64,000 bases of DNA from Haemophilus parainfluenzae (GTDB lineage: Bacteria; Pseudomonadota; Gammaproteobacteria; Enterobacterales; Pasteurellaceae). The number at the start of each line of letters is the position of its first letter. Position 1 is the stretch's first letter. The notes below the pieces were generated by a model that was given only the letters and a program-made list of their open reading frames with translations, searched no databases and was not told where the DNA came from. Positions 41,932-51,011 of the stretch are shown here, piece by piece. The DNA is taken from contig NZ_LR134481.1 of the NCBI RefSeq assembly GCF_900638025.1, positions 930,001 to 994,000 on the forward strand. Direction: 5' to 3'. The position numbers and the translations under genes were made by a program.

Positions 41932-42030
41932 ATGATGATAACCATTTCTTCATCTATAGCTATCGCAGTAATAACAACGGTGATAGGAAATAAAAAAGTG
42001 CGGTTATTTTTATTTGTACCGCACTTTTAA
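41932..42030 (+). CDS. Orphan leader-peptide-like small ORF
   Basis: A 32-codon ORF starting MMITISSSIAIAVITTVIG, preceded by GAGGAG 12 bases upstream. In the first 19 residues there are six Ile, three Thr and two Val. The end of the ORF runs through a hairpin made of two facing uptake sequences followed by TTTTAACGTTTT. This is the layout of a thr- or ilv-type attenuator, but no biosynthetic gene follows: ftsN is on the other strand. It may be a stranded regulatory relic, a short expressed peptide, or chance. RBS spacing is long. Confidence 0.35.
   Translation: MMITISSSIAIAVITTVIGNKKVRLFLFVPHF
41992..42030. terminator. USS-pair terminator between proB and ftsN
   Basis: AAAAGTGCGGT (41994-42004) and ACCGCACTTTT (42018-42028) form an 11-bp stem, with T-rich runs on both sides. 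It can serve proB or the small ORF from the left and ftsN from the right. Confidence 0.88.
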
Positions 42031-42045
42031 CGTTTTATTTTTTCA

Positions 42046-42888
42046 TTACATTCCTATGACGACACAGCTTGCTACAGGTTTTGCCGTATCTTGAACAGCA
42101 GTTGCAGCATCTCGACTGCTAAATGGTCCTACGCGGACACGATTCCATTCTTCATTTCGCATAATTTGTGCATTCACACCTGCCATCGCAAGACGACCTT
42201 GTAAACTTTCTGCTTGTGCGCGATTTTTAAATGCGCCACATTGCAAACCAAATTTTTTACCACCAGCCTGTACTTGCTGTTCAGCAGGTTTCGGTTCGGC
42301 TTTTTTCGGTTGCTCAGCTTTAGCCGGTTCTGTTTTAGCTGGTTCCGCTTTCACTACTTCTACTTTTTTCGGTGGTTCTGGCTTTTTAACTGGCTCAGGC
42401 TTTTTCGTTTCTGGTTTTGCGGTTTGCTGTGGCGGCTGAACTTGTTGAGTTTGAGGCGCTACTTTTTCCGCATTTGTTGCTTCTTGTTCTTTACGTTGAG
42501 CTTCTAATTTTTTCGCTTCTTCAGCCGCCTTTTGCTCTTTCTCCATTTGAATTAGCACTTGACGTTGTTCTTCCGTCAAACGCATATTTTTTTCAACAGA
42601 AGAAGGATTATTATCCACCGGCACAGTGCGGGTTTCTAATTCTTTAATATAGTGCCATACTTCTTCTGGACGACTTGGTAACACACTTTTTGGTTGTGGT
42701 TTTTCTGGTTGAACATTTGTTGTGACTACAGGTTCAGGCGTTTTGCTTTTTAAGAAATAAAGCCCTAAACCAAAACCTAATACCGCCACTAATGCAAGAC
42801 CAATTAAGGTATTGCGATTGAAACTTTTCTGTGCTTTCTTTTTATTATTTTTTGAGCCGTTTCGACCGGCAAAATCTCGATGAGCCAC
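42046..42888 (-). CDS. ftsN: Cell division protein FtsN
   Basis: A bitopic inner-membrane divisome protein that triggers septal peptidoglycan synthesis. The 280-residue product has a short basic cytoplasmic part (MAHRDFAGRNGSKNNKKK) and one membrane segment (about 27-46). A long periplasmic linker follows, with Lys/Pro/Glu repeats (about 115-205; PVKKPEPPKK, PAKTEPAKAEQPKKAEP). The C-terminal SPOR domain (about 207-280; FGLQCGAFKNRAQAE) binds denuded glycan strands. The position next to priA is the usual one. The repeats could vary in number between strains. Confidence 0.92.
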   Translation of the reverse strand: MAHRDFAGRNGSKNNKKKAQKSFNRNTLIGLALVAVLGFGLGLYFLKSKTPEPVVTTNVQPEKPQPKSVLPSRPEEVWHYIKELETRTVPVDNNPSSVEKNMRLTEEQRQVLIQMEKEQKAAEEAKKLEAQRKEQEATNAEKVAPQTQQVQPPQQTAKPETKKPEPVKKPEPPKKVEVVKAEPAKTEPAKAEQPKKAEPKPAEQQVQAGGKKFGLQCGAFKNRAQAESLQGRLAMAGVNAQIMRNEEWNRVRVGPFSSRDAATAVQDTAKPVASCVVIGM

Positions 42889-42981
42889 GATACAATCCTA
42901 AAATATTCGATTAATTAAAATTAAAGTGTAAAAAATGCTTAATTCTACTGAAAAACTGTGCATTTTTCTAGGGGATTTTTG

Positions 42982-45171
42982 CTAACTCAAGTCCAATGGA
43001 TCCACGTCTAAAATCAACCGCACTTGAGAAGACTTTATTAACTCTGGCGAATACCGACTTAATGCCGCCTGTAATTGCTTCCGAGATGCATGCTGTAATA
43101 GCAACTGCCAACGATACTGCCCTGCTTTTTTGCTGAACGGTGCGGGAATCGGCCCCAACACTTGCAAGCCTTCAATGTTTTGTTCATAGAAAAAAGAGGC
43201 TAATTGCGACAATGCATTTTCCGCCTCTTCAGAATGACGACATTGGGCTTTAAACAACGCTTGAAAACTAAACGGTGGCAAGCCCATATTATGGCGTAGC
43301 TTCAAGGTTTCTTCTGCAAAGGCTTGATAGCCTTTTTCAAGCAAGGTGGTTAATAACGGGTGATCCGGATAATGTGTCTGCAAAACCACTTCACCCTGTT
43401 TTTCAGCTCTGCCTGAGCGCCCTGCAACTTGTACATAAAGCTGCGCTAAACGTTCTTCGGCCCTGAAATCAAGGGAAAACAAGGCATTATCCACATTCAC
43501 TAAAGCAACCAAAGTGACATTCGGAAAATGGTGTCCTTTAGCTAACATTTGTGTGCCAATTAAAATCTGACTTTTACCTTGCTGAATATCCTCTAAATAA
43601 CTTTCAAGCTTGCCTTTTCGTGCTGTGCTATCACGATCGATACGAGCAATATTATATTGCGGGAAACATGTTTTTAGAGTTTCCTCCAGTTGTTCTGTAC
43701 CTAAACCCGTTGTGACTAAATGCGTTGAACCACAATGACCACACTGAATCGGTACTGTTTTTTGCGCACCACAATGATGGCAGCGTAAAACGCGCTGGTG
43801 TTGGTGATAAGTATAAGGTTTTTCACAATGATGACATTCATCAATCCAGCCACATTCATGACATAACAACACAGGCGCAAATCCACGTCGATTAAGGAAT
43901 AACAATACTTGGTTGCCTTTTTCTAAGTGTTCTTGAATACGTCCTAATAGCGGTTCGGATAAGCCGTTTTGAATTCGTTGATGTTTTAAATCAATCACAA
44001 ATTGACGAAGTGCGGTCGCATTTCCGGCTCTTTTTGATAGTACCAAATGATGATATTTACCACTTTGTACGTTATTCACACTTTCCAAACTGGGTGTGGC
44101 AGAACCTAATAAGATAGGAATATTGAGTTTTTGTGCTAAAACAATACCTAAATCTCTCGCATGATAACGCCAACCATCTTGCTGTTTAAACGAGCCGTCA
44201 TGTTCTTCATCTAAAATGATTAAGCCGAGATCTGAAAACTGGGTGAAAAGCGCGGATCTCGTACCAATCACGATTGCACTCTGTCCTGTTCTTGCTCGCT
44301 CCCAAACATTTAAGCGCTGTGTATCATTCAAGTTGGAATGCAATACATCAATTTCTACATTAAAGCGAGCTTGGAAACGTCTCACGGTCTGAGGGGTAAG
44401 TCCAATTTCGGGTACAAGAACCAAAACCTGCTTGCCTTTCTTTAAGACTTCTTCAATATACTGCAGATAGATTTCAGTTTTGCCTGAACCGGTCACGCCC
44501 TCTAACAACCACACATTAAAGCCTTCTTGGAAAAGTAACTGGCTAAATGCAAGGGCTTGTTGCTTGTTTAAGGTCAATCGATTATCAAGATTAACTAAAG
44601 GATTATCCCCTAAAGCCTGCTGCCAACTTTTTTGTTCAGTAGGCACAACAATCTCTTCCACATAATCTTTGCCTTTAAGGGTTGACCAAATTGCGGAACT
44701 GATCTCATTGTTACCTTTTTCTAGATCTTGTGTGAGCAATAAATTTAAGGCTTCAATTTGTTTTTTAGCGCGTTTTAGATCACCTGATTCTAACGCTTGT
44801 TTTCCAAGGTCCGTAATACGCCAAAAAGTGCGGTCATTTTTAACCGCACTTTCTCCATTACGAAGTTTGACTGGCAACGCTTGAAACAACACATCGCCTA
44901 ATGCTGCACGATAATAATTAGCCGACCAAGCTAACCAATCCCAAGTTGTGGAATTAAAAAGTGATTCAGCATCAAGTACATCAATAATCGGTTTTAACTT
45001 CTCTTTTGCTATATCCGAAGAAGCGGGCAAATCCACCACGATCCCGACTCGTTTTTGCGAACCAAAAGGCACCAACACTCGTCCACCAACGATTGGCGTC
45101 AAGTCTGGCGAATAGAGATAATCAAAAAATCGGGGAAGCGGTACGGCTAATGCAACTCGGACAATATTCAT
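42982..45171 (-). CDS. priA: Primosomal protein N' (replication restart helicase PriA)
   Basis: Recognises stalled forks and reloads the replicative helicase. I start at the ATG at 45171 (MNIVRVALAVPLPR), giving 729 aa. A TTG four codons earlier is in frame but less likely. Domains: 3'-DNA-binding N-terminus; helicase core with Walker A GVTGSGKTEIYL (Lys231) and the DEEH box; zinc-binding insert with eight cysteines from CHECGWIDECHHC to CGHCG; helicase motifs AGRSGR. The coding region contains a facing uptake-sequence pair (44824-44852) that could form a hairpin in the mRNA. Confidence 0.96.
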   Translation of the reverse strand: MNIVRVALAVPLPRFFDYLYSPDLTPIVGGRVLVPFGSQKRVGIVVDLPASSDIAKEKLKPIIDVLDAESLFNSTTWDWLAWSANYYRAALGDVLFQALPVKLRNGESAVKNDRTFWRITDLGKQALESGDLKRAKKQIEALNLLLTQDLEKGNNEISSAIWSTLKGKDYVEEIVVPTEQKSWQQALGDNPLVNLDNRLTLNKQQALAFSQLLFQEGFNVWLLEGVTGSGKTEIYLQYIEEVLKKGKQVLVLVPEIGLTPQTVRRFQARFNVEIDVLHSNLNDTQRLNVWERARTGQSAIVIGTRSALFTQFSDLGLIILDEEHDGSFKQQDGWRYHARDLGIVLAQKLNIPILLGSATPSLESVNNVQSGKYHHLVLSKRAGNATALRQFVIDLKHQRIQNGLSEPLLGRIQEHLEKGNQVLLFLNRRGFAPVLLCHECGWIDECHHCEKPYTYHQHQRVLRCHHCGAQKTVPIQCGHCGSTHLVTTGLGTEQLEETLKTCFPQYNIARIDRDSTARKGKLESYLEDIQQGKSQILIGTQMLAKGHHFPNVTLVALVNVDNALFSLDFRAEERLAQLYVQVAGRSGRAEKQGEVVLQTHYPDHPLLTTLLEKGYQAFAEETLKLRHNMGLPPFSFQALFKAQCRHSEEAENALSQLASFFYEQNIEGLQVLGPIPAPFSKKAGQYRWQLLLQHASRKQLQAALSRYSPELIKSSQVRLILDVDPLDLS

Positions 45172-45284
45172 AACAAAAAACAATTAAAAATTTTCGCTAT
45201 TATACGGGAATTAGGTGGAAAAATCCCACAACCTTGCCTTTTAGTGTATAATCGCCGCCAATTTTAATTAAGCGAATAAAAACC

Positions 45285-46031
45285 ATGACAGAAGAGCAAA
45301 AAACCTTTGCTGATCAAAAACGTAAAACCGTTGAAATGGCTGAATTTACAGAAGATGGTCGTTATAAACGTAAAGTTCGTAGCTTTGTGTTGCGGACAGG
45401 TCGCTTAAGTGATTTTCAAAAAAATATGATGAATGATCACTGGGCTGATCTTGGATTAGATTATCAAAATGCCCCTTTTGATTTTGCCGCGATTTATGGC
45501 AATACGAATCCCGTTATATTAGAAATTGGCTTCGGTATGGGGAAATCTTTAGTGGATATGGCTAAAGCAAATCCTGATAAAAATTATCTCGGTATTGAAG
45601 TGCACACGCCTGGTGTGGGAGCCTGTATTGCTTATGCGGTAGAAAAAGGCGTGAAAAACCTTCGCGTGATTTGCCATGATGCCACTGAAATTTTACGTGA
45701 TTGTGTGAAAGACGGCGAATTGGGCGGTTTACAGCTTTTCTTCCCTGATCCTTGGCACAAAGCGAAACATCATAAACGTCGTATTGTTCAACCGCACTTT
45801 GTACAGCAAGTCATCCAAAAATTACAACCAAATGGCTTTATTCATATGGCTACGGACTGGGAAAACTATGCAGAACAAATGCTCGAAGTGCTTGCAGCCA
45901 ATGAAAATTTAGTCAATACTGCTGAACAAGATTATATTCCACGTCCTGATTTCCGCCCTCTCACAAAATTTGAGGCGCGCGGTCATCGTTTAGGTCACGG
46001 TGTGTGGGATTTATACTTTAAGAAAAAATAA
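45285..46031 (+). CDS. trmB: tRNA (guanine-N7)-methyltransferase
   Basis: A SAM-dependent enzyme that makes m7G46 in tRNA variable loops. The 248-residue protein has the SAM site [15 protein letters not shown], the [13 protein letters not shown] segment and the catalytic motif [15 protein letters not shown]-terminal [11 protein letters not shown] block follows. An uptake sequence overlaps codons for QPHFV. It is followed 51 bases later by yggL, the same pair seen in enteric bacteria (trmB-yggL). Confidence 0.96.
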   Translation: MTEEQKTFADQKRKTVEMAEFTEDGRYKRKVRSFVLRTGRLSDFQKNMMNDHWADLGLDYQNAPFDFAAIYGNTNPVILEIGFGMGKSLVDMAKANPDKNYLGIEVHTPGVGACIAYAVEKGVKNLRVICHDATEILRDCVKDGELGGLQLFFPDPWHKAKHHKRRIVQPHFVQQVIQKLQPNGFIHMATDWENYAEQMLEVLAANENLVNTAEQDYIPRPDFRPLTKFEARGHRLGHGVWDLYFKKK

Positions 46032-46082
46032 TCATCGAGATGATGACTATATCCATCACCTTAATATAGGAGAACATTGAAA

Positions 46083-46424
46083 ATGACAACCCGTAATCAA
46101 CGTCAACGTAAAAAACTTCACTTAGCAGAGTTCCAAGAATTAGGCTTCTTAGTGAATTGGCAATTTGCTGAAGGAACCAGCATCGAAACTATCGATGAAA
46201 CTGTTGATCGTTTTATTGCTGAAGTGATTCAACCAAACGGCTTAGCTTATGAAGGTAGCGGCTATTTACATTGGGAAGGTTTAGTTTGCTTAGAAAAAAT
46301 CGGCAAATGTGATGAAAGCCATCGCCAATTAGTACAAAAATGGTTAGAAGAGAATAAATTGCAACAAATCGAAATTAGCGAATTATTTGATATTTGGTGG
46401 GATTACCCAACAAAAAACGCATAA
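46083..46424 (+). CDS. yggL: YggL family 50S ribosome-binding protein
   Basis: A small cytoplasmic protein (DUF469) reported to bind the large ribosomal subunit. The ATG at 46083 gives 113 aa beginning MTTRNQRQRKKLHLAEFQELGF, aligned with the E. coli start. A TTG six bases earlier is closer to the AGGAG box and could also be used. The conserved C-terminal ELFDIWWDYP is present. It is probably co-transcribed with trmB and is followed by a GC-rich hairpin. Confidence 0.92.
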   Translation: MTTRNQRQRKKLHLAEFQELGFLVNWQFAEGTSIETIDETVDRFIAEVIQPNGLAYEGSGYLHWEGLVCLEKIGKCDESHRQLVQKWLEENKLQQIEISELFDIWWDYPTKNA

Positions 46425-46441
46425 TATTTTAAGTACACTTC

Positions 46442-46466
46442 AGGGCGGGTTATCCGCCCTATTTAA
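46442..46466 (+). terminator. Terminator after yggL
   Basis: The stem AGGGCGG / CCGCCCT with a 5-base loop is followed by ATTTAATAATC. The T-run is broken, so strength is moderate. Confidence 0.7.
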
Positions 46467-46528
46467 TAATCATTTTCACTTATATTTTAACAATTTATTT
46501 ACACTTCTAATTTCCTTTCAAAATATCC

Positions 46529-46542
46529 TTGATCTACCTCAA
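46529..46542 (+). promoter_or_regulatory. FNR-like site upstream of napF
   Basis: TTGATCTACCTCAA matches 9 of 10 defined positions of the FNR consensus TTGAT-N4-ATCAA. It sits 118 bases before the napF ATG, as expected for anaerobic induction of periplasmic nitrate reductase. Two inverted repeats follow (ACTAC/GTAGT at 46565-46583; GGAGC/GCTCC at 46599-46616). The first resembles a NarP box but is one base too short. Confidence 0.7.
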
Positions 46543-46646
46543 TAAAAGTGTATATTTTTTAAAAACTACTCCTTTTAGGTAGTTACTATTTTGTTATCGG
46601 AGCTAGATAATGCTCCCCTTGAAAATACAGAACGCTAAAGAAAAAT

Positions 46647-47189
46647 ATGGCGATTGAAAATCCTTCTCGCAGACAATTATTACGTGGGCAATTTTTACAA
46701 TCGTTACATTCTGAAAACGCTAAAATTCAAGGTATAAATGCTATCCGTCCACCTTGGTCGATAAACGAGTCAGACTTTACAGATAAATGTACTCGATGCG
46801 GTGATTGCATGCTGGTATGTGAAACTCAAATTATCGTAAAAGGTGATGGCGGCTTTCCTGAAATACAATTTGATAAAGGCGAATGCACTTTCTGCCAAAA
46901 ATGTGTTTTAGTCTGCGAACAACCGATTTTCCGTTCATTAGAAGAAGAACCTTGGGCATATAAAGTTGAGATTACAACACAGTGCCTCACAGAAAATCGA
47001 GTGGAATGCCGAAGTTGCCAAGATAGTTGTCCGATGAATGCCATCCGTTTTCGATTACAGCTTGGTGGTGTGGCAAAACCCATTTTAGATTTAGAAAGCT
47101 GTAATGGTTGTGGTGCTTGTTTAAGCGTTTGCCCAACAAAAGCAATAAAAATTTTTAATTTAGAAACAAATACAGATGAGTCAATTTAG
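46647..47189 (+). CDS. napF: Ferredoxin-type protein NapF
   Basis: A cytoplasmic iron-sulfur protein that helps assemble or load the NapA iron-sulfur cluster. The 180-residue product has four cysteine clusters: CTRCGDCMLVC (about 50-60), CTFCQKCVLVC, CRSCQDSC and CNGCGACLSVC, enough for three or more 4Fe-4S centres. The start RRQLLRGQFL is typical NapF. It opens the napFDAGHBC operon and overlaps napD by 14 bases. An FNR-like site lies upstream. Confidence 0.94.
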   Translation: MAIENPSRRQLLRGQFLQSLHSENAKIQGINAIRPPWSINESDFTDKCTRCGDCMLVCETQIIVKGDGGFPEIQFDKGECTFCQKCVLVCEQPIFRSLEEEPWAYKVEITTQCLTENRVECRSCQDSCPMNAIRFRLQLGGVAKPILDLESCNGCGACLSVCPTKAIKIFNLETNTDESI

Positions 47190-47439
47190 CGAAAATGAAA
47201 ACTGGTATGTATGCAGCATTGTTGTGCAAGCCAGACCAGAAAAACTTAACCAAGTCAAAGAAGCCATTTTAGCGATTTCAACCGCCGAAATTCATGGCGA
47301 AAAATCTGATGAAGGCAAATTGGTAGTTACACTTGAAAGTAACCGTCAATTAGCGTTAGCAGATCTGATGGATGAAATTAAAGATATCCCAGGAGTGATT
47401 GTCGTTTCTTTAATTTCTAATTACTTAGATGAAAAATAA
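47176..47439 (+). CDS. napD: NapA signal-peptide chaperone NapD
   Basis: Binds the twin-arginine leader of NapA and holds back export until the cofactor is in place. The 87-residue protein is the usual size, with a ferredoxin-like fold pattern: WYVCSIVVQARPEKL in strand 1 and IPGVIVVSLISNY at the end. It overlaps napF and precedes napA. Confidence 0.93.
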   Translation: MSQFSENENWYVCSIVVQARPEKLNQVKEAILAISTAEIHGEKSDEGKLVVTLESNRQLALADLMDEIKDIPGVIVVSLISNYLDEK

Positions 47440-47502
47440 ATAATTTGGGTATACATATTATTTTATATATTCTGACAAATTCAATAATGAGTGGGGAAAA
47501 CT

Positions 47503-49989
47503 ATGGAACTTAATCGTAGAGATTTTATGAAAGCCAATGCTGCACTTGCAGCAGCTGCGGCTGCCGGTATGACTATCCCTGTTAGACAGGTTGATGCCGC
47601 AGAGGATATGGGTATCAAATGGGATAAAGCACCATGTCGTTTCTGTGGTACAGGTTGTAGCGTATTGGTAGGAACCAAAGATGGTCGAGTTGTTGCGACT
47701 CAAGGTGACCCAGATGCAGAGGTAAACCGTGGTTTAAACTGTATCAAAGGTTACTTCCTTTCTAAAATCATGTACGGTGCAGACCGTGTAAAAACGCCAT
47801 TATTACGTATGAAAGATGGTAAATTCCATAAAGAAGGTGACTTTACACCAGTTTCTTGGGATCAAGCTTTCACTATCATGGCGGAAAAAATCAAAGACAT
47901 CTTGAAGAAAAAAGAACCAAATGCTGTTGGGATGTTCTCTTCCGGTCAAACTACTATCTATGAAGGCTATGCAAAAGTAAAACTTTGGAAAGCTGGTCTT
48001 CGTTCAAATACTATCGATCCTAATGCTCGTCACTGTATGGCGTCTGCAGCGGTTGCGTTTATGCGTACATTCGGTATGGATGAACCAATGGGTTGCTATA
48101 ACGATATCGAGAAAACCGATGCATTTGTGCTTTGGGGTTCAAACATGGCGGAAATGCACCCAATTTTATGGTCTCGTATTTCTGACCGTCGTCTTTCTTC
48201 TGATAACGTGAAAGTTGTAGTTATGTCAACATTCGAACACCGTTCGTTTGAATTAGCTGATGTGCCTATCGTATTTAATCCACATGCAGACCTTGCAATC
48301 CTTAACTACATTGCAAACTACATTATCCAAAACGATAAAGTAAACTGGGACTTCGTTAATAAACATACTAAATTCAAACGTGGTGAAACTGATATCGGTT
48401 ATGGTCTACGTCCAGAACACCCACTTGAAGTTGCAGCGAAAAACCGTAAAACTGCAGGTAAAATGTATGACTCTGACTTCGAAGAATTCAAGAAAATCGT
48501 TGCACCTTATACATTAGACGAAGCACACCGTATTTCTGGTGTACCAAAAGATCAGCTTGAAACCCTCGCGAAAATGTACGCGGATCCAGAACAGAACTTA
48601 GTTTCTTACTGGACAATGGGCTTTAACCAACACACTCGTGGTGTATGGGTTAACCACATGATCTATAACGTACACTTATTAACCGGTAAAATTTCTAAAC
48701 CAGGTTGTGGTCCGTTCTCATTAACTGGTCAACCTTCAGCTTGTGGTACAGCGCGTGAAGTGGGGACTTTCGTTCACCGTTTACCAGCGGACATGGTAGT
48801 AACCAATCCTAAACACGTTGAAATCGCTGAGAAAAAATGGAAATTACCAAAAGGTACCATTCCAACTGTACCTGGATACGCAGCTGTACAACAAAGCCGA
48901 GCATTAAAAGATGGTAAATTAAACTTCTTATGGCAACTTTGTACCAACAACATGCAAGGTGGTCCAAACATTAACGACGAAATTTTCCCTGGTTGGCGTA
49001 ACCCTGAAAACTTCATCGTTGTTTCAGACCCTTACCCATCCGTTTCTGCAGTTGCAGCAGACCTAATTCTCCCTACTTGTATGTGGGTAGAAAAAGAAGG
49101 GGGCTATGGTAACGCAGAACGTCGTACCCAATTATGGCGTCAACAAGTGAAAGGTCCTGGTGAGTCTCGTTCTGACTTATGGCAAATTGTGGAATTCTCT
49201 AAATACTTCAAAACAGATGAAGTATGGGGCGAAGAATTATTAGCTCAAATGCCAGAATATCGTGGTAAGACTTTATATGAAGTACTTTACGAGAATGGTG
49301 AAGTAAACAAATATAAAGTACCAACGGATGTTCCAGGATACATCAATGATGAAGCAGATCACTTTGGTTACTACCTACAAAAAGGCTTATTCGAAGAATA
49401 CGCAAGCTTTGGTCGTGGTCATGGCCATGACTTAGCACCATTTGATACTTACCACCAAGTACGTGGTTTACGTTGGCCGGTTGTTGACGGTAAAGAAACC
49501 TTATGGCGTTACCGTGAAGGCTTTGACCCGTATGTTAAAGCAGGCGAAGATGTTGCGTTCTACGGTTATCCGGATAAAAAAGCAATTATCTTAGGTGTGC
49601 CTTATGAAGACCCTGCAGAATCACCAGATGAAGAATATCCATTATGGTTATGTACTGGTCGTGTACTTGAACACTGGCATACCGGTACCATGACTCGTCG
49701 TGTACCTGAATTACACCGTGCGTTCCCGAACAACTTAGTTTGGATGCACCCAGCGGATGCGAAAAAATATGGCTTACGTCATGGGGATAAAGTGAAATTA
49801 ATTACACGACGTGGTGAAATGGTTTCTTACTTAGATACCCGTGGTCGTAACAAATGTCCTCAGGGCTTAATTTACACAACCTTCTTTGATGCCGGCCAAC
49901 TTGCGAACAAATTAACATTGGACGCAACCGATCCGATTTCAGGTGAAACCGACTATAAAAAATGTGCGGTTAAAGTAGAAAAAGCGTAG
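47503..49989 (+). CDS. napA: Periplasmic nitrate reductase catalytic subunit NapA
   Basis: A molybdenum bis-MGD enzyme that reduces nitrate to nitrite in the periplasm. The ATG at 47503 ([18 protein letters not shown]) gives 828 aa; an in-frame GTG four codons upstream is part of the SD region. The twin-arginine leader RRDFMK is clear. The 4Fe-4S motif [13 protein letters not shown] and a later CIKG follow, and the Mo-ligand cysteine lies in NARHCMASA. The conserved end is [13 protein letters not shown]. The sequence is full-length. napG follows after an unusual 116-base gap with hairpins. Confidence 0.98.
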   Translation: MELNRRDFMKANAALAAAAAAGMTIPVRQVDAAEDMGIKWDKAPCRFCGTGCSVLVGTKDGRVVATQGDPDAEVNRGLNCIKGYFLSKIMYGADRVKTPLLRMKDGKFHKEGDFTPVSWDQAFTIMAEKIKDILKKKEPNAVGMFSSGQTTIYEGYAKVKLWKAGLRSNTIDPNARHCMASAAVAFMRTFGMDEPMGCYNDIEKTDAFVLWGSNMAEMHPILWSRISDRRLSSDNVKVVVMSTFEHRSFELADVPIVFNPHADLAILNYIANYIIQNDKVNWDFVNKHTKFKRGETDIGYGLRPEHPLEVAAKNRKTAGKMYDSDFEEFKKIVAPYTLDEAHRISGVPKDQLETLAKMYADPEQNLVSYWTMGFNQHTRGVWVNHMIYNVHLLTGKISKPGCGPFSLTGQPSACGTAREVGTFVHRLPADMVVTNPKHVEIAEKKWKLPKGTIPTVPGYAAVQQSRALKDGKLNFLWQLCTNNMQGGPNINDEIFPGWRNPENFIVVSDPYPSVSAVAADLILPTCMWVEKEGGYGNAERRTQLWRQQVKGPGESRSDLWQIVEFSKYFKTDEVWGEELLAQMPEYRGKTLYEVLYENGEVNKYKVPTDVPGYINDEADHFGYYLQKGLFEEYASFGRGHGHDLAPFDTYHQVRGLRWPVVDGKETLWRYREGFDPYVKAGEDVAFYGYPDKKAIILGVPYEDPAESPDEEYPLWLCTGRVLEHWHTGTMTRRVPELHRAFPNNLVWMHPADAKKYGLRHGDKVKLITRRGEMVSYLDTRGRNKCPQGLIYTTFFDAGQLANKLTLDATDPISGETDYKKCAVKVEKA

Positions 49990-50012
49990 GATTTTCCTTT
50001 TGTTTCTAGTCA

Positions 50013-50090
50013 CTCCTCTCTTTCAAGAGAAGGGAATTTAAAATAAGAGCGGTCAAATTTTGCAACATTTTCACAAAATCGGGCCGCTTA
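50013..50090 (+). other. Intercistronic hairpins between napA and napG
   Basis: First a small hairpin (CCTCTCTT / AAGAGAAGG, 50015-50033). Then comes a longer imperfect one (50044-50090) in which TAAGAGCGG pairs with CCGCTTA and an inner ATTTTG pairs with CAAAAT. No T-run follows, so RNA processing or partial attenuation is likelier than full termination. The first hairpin weakly resembles the repeats beside leuA. Confidence 0.5.
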
Positions 50091-50105
50091 TAAAAGGAAA
50101 CGCAG

Positions 50106-51011
50106 ATGAGACTTGATCCTAACCGTCGTCAGTTTTTAAAAAATGTGACAAGAACGGCTGCCGGAGTGTGTGGGGTTGGTATTATTCTTGGCTTACAGCA
50201 ACAACAAGCTAAAGCTAAAGAAGGAATCGCCTTACGTCCACCTGGTGCTTTACCGGAAAAGGATTTCTTGGCAGCTTGTACCCGTTGCGGACAATGTGTC
50301 CAAGCGTGTCCATATGATATGTTGCATTTAGCTTCGCTAATTTCACCAATGGAAGCGGGCACACCGTATTTTATCGCTCGGGATAAACCTTGCGAAATGT
50401 GTCCGGATATTCCATGTATGAATGCTTGTCCAAGTGGTGCATTAAGTGAACAGCTTAAAGATATCAATGATGCTAGAATGGGCTTAGCCGTCTTGCTGGA
50501 TCATGAAACCTGCTTAAACTGGCAAGGTTTACGTTGTGATGTTTGTTATCGAGTTTGCCCATTAGTGGATAAAGCGATTACGCTTGAACGCATCCACAAT
50601 GATCGTACGGGGATTCATGCAAAGCTTATTCCAACCGTTCACTCTGATGCTTGCACTGGATGTGGTAAATGTGAACAAGCTTGTGTGTTAGAAGAAGCGG
50701 CAATCAAAGTCTTACCGATGGATATCGCCAAAGGACTGCTCGGTCGCCACTATCGCTTAGGTTGGAAAGAAAAACAAAATGCGGGAAAATCCTTAATTGA
50801 GGAACAACATCCGGATGGCTTACGTCCAGCAATGGATGCTCGTACGCCAGAAGACTTACATGAGCCGGTTTATCAACCAATGCAGGTTCAGCCAAACCAA
50901 AAAGTGGCAACACCGAATCGTGCAACAATGGATTATGTTCCAAATCCAACCACAGTGCCGGAAGCTGAACAGTTCCCGAATTTGGATTTAAACATTAAGG
51001 GGGTTAAATAA
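50106..51011 (+). CDS. napG: Ferredoxin-type protein NapG
   Basis: A periplasmic Fe-S protein that passes electrons from quinol (with NapH) towards NapC/NapB. The 301-residue product begins with a twin-arginine leader ([14 protein letters not shown]). It has 4Fe-4S motifs [35 protein letters not shown] and [12 protein letters not shown] proline-rich tail follows from about 255. The stop overlaps the napH start by one base. Confidence 0.96.
   Translation: MRLDPNRRQFLKNVTRTAAGVCGVGIILGLQQQQAKAKEGIALRPPGALPEKDFLAACTRCGQCVQACPYDMLHLASLISPMEAGTPYFIARDKPCEMCPDIPCMNACPSGALSEQLKDINDARMGLAVLLDHETCLNWQGLRCDVCYRVCPLVDKAITLERIHNDRTGIHAKLIPTVHSDACTGCGKCEQACVLEEAAIKVLPMDIAKGLLGRHYRLGWKEKQNAGKSLIEEQHPDGLRPAMDARTPEDLHEPVYQPMQVQPNQKVATPNRATMDYVPNPTTVPEAEQFPNLDLNIKGVK

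Noticed and set aside
45172-45183. TTG start for priA four codons upstream of the ATG
   Set aside because: No better ribosome binding site, and family members begin at the position of the ATG.
46565-46583. NarP/NarL box upstream of napF
   Set aside because: The inverted heptamers TACTCCT and TTAGGTA are recognisable, but the spacing is one base instead of two, so I list it only as an inverted repeat.
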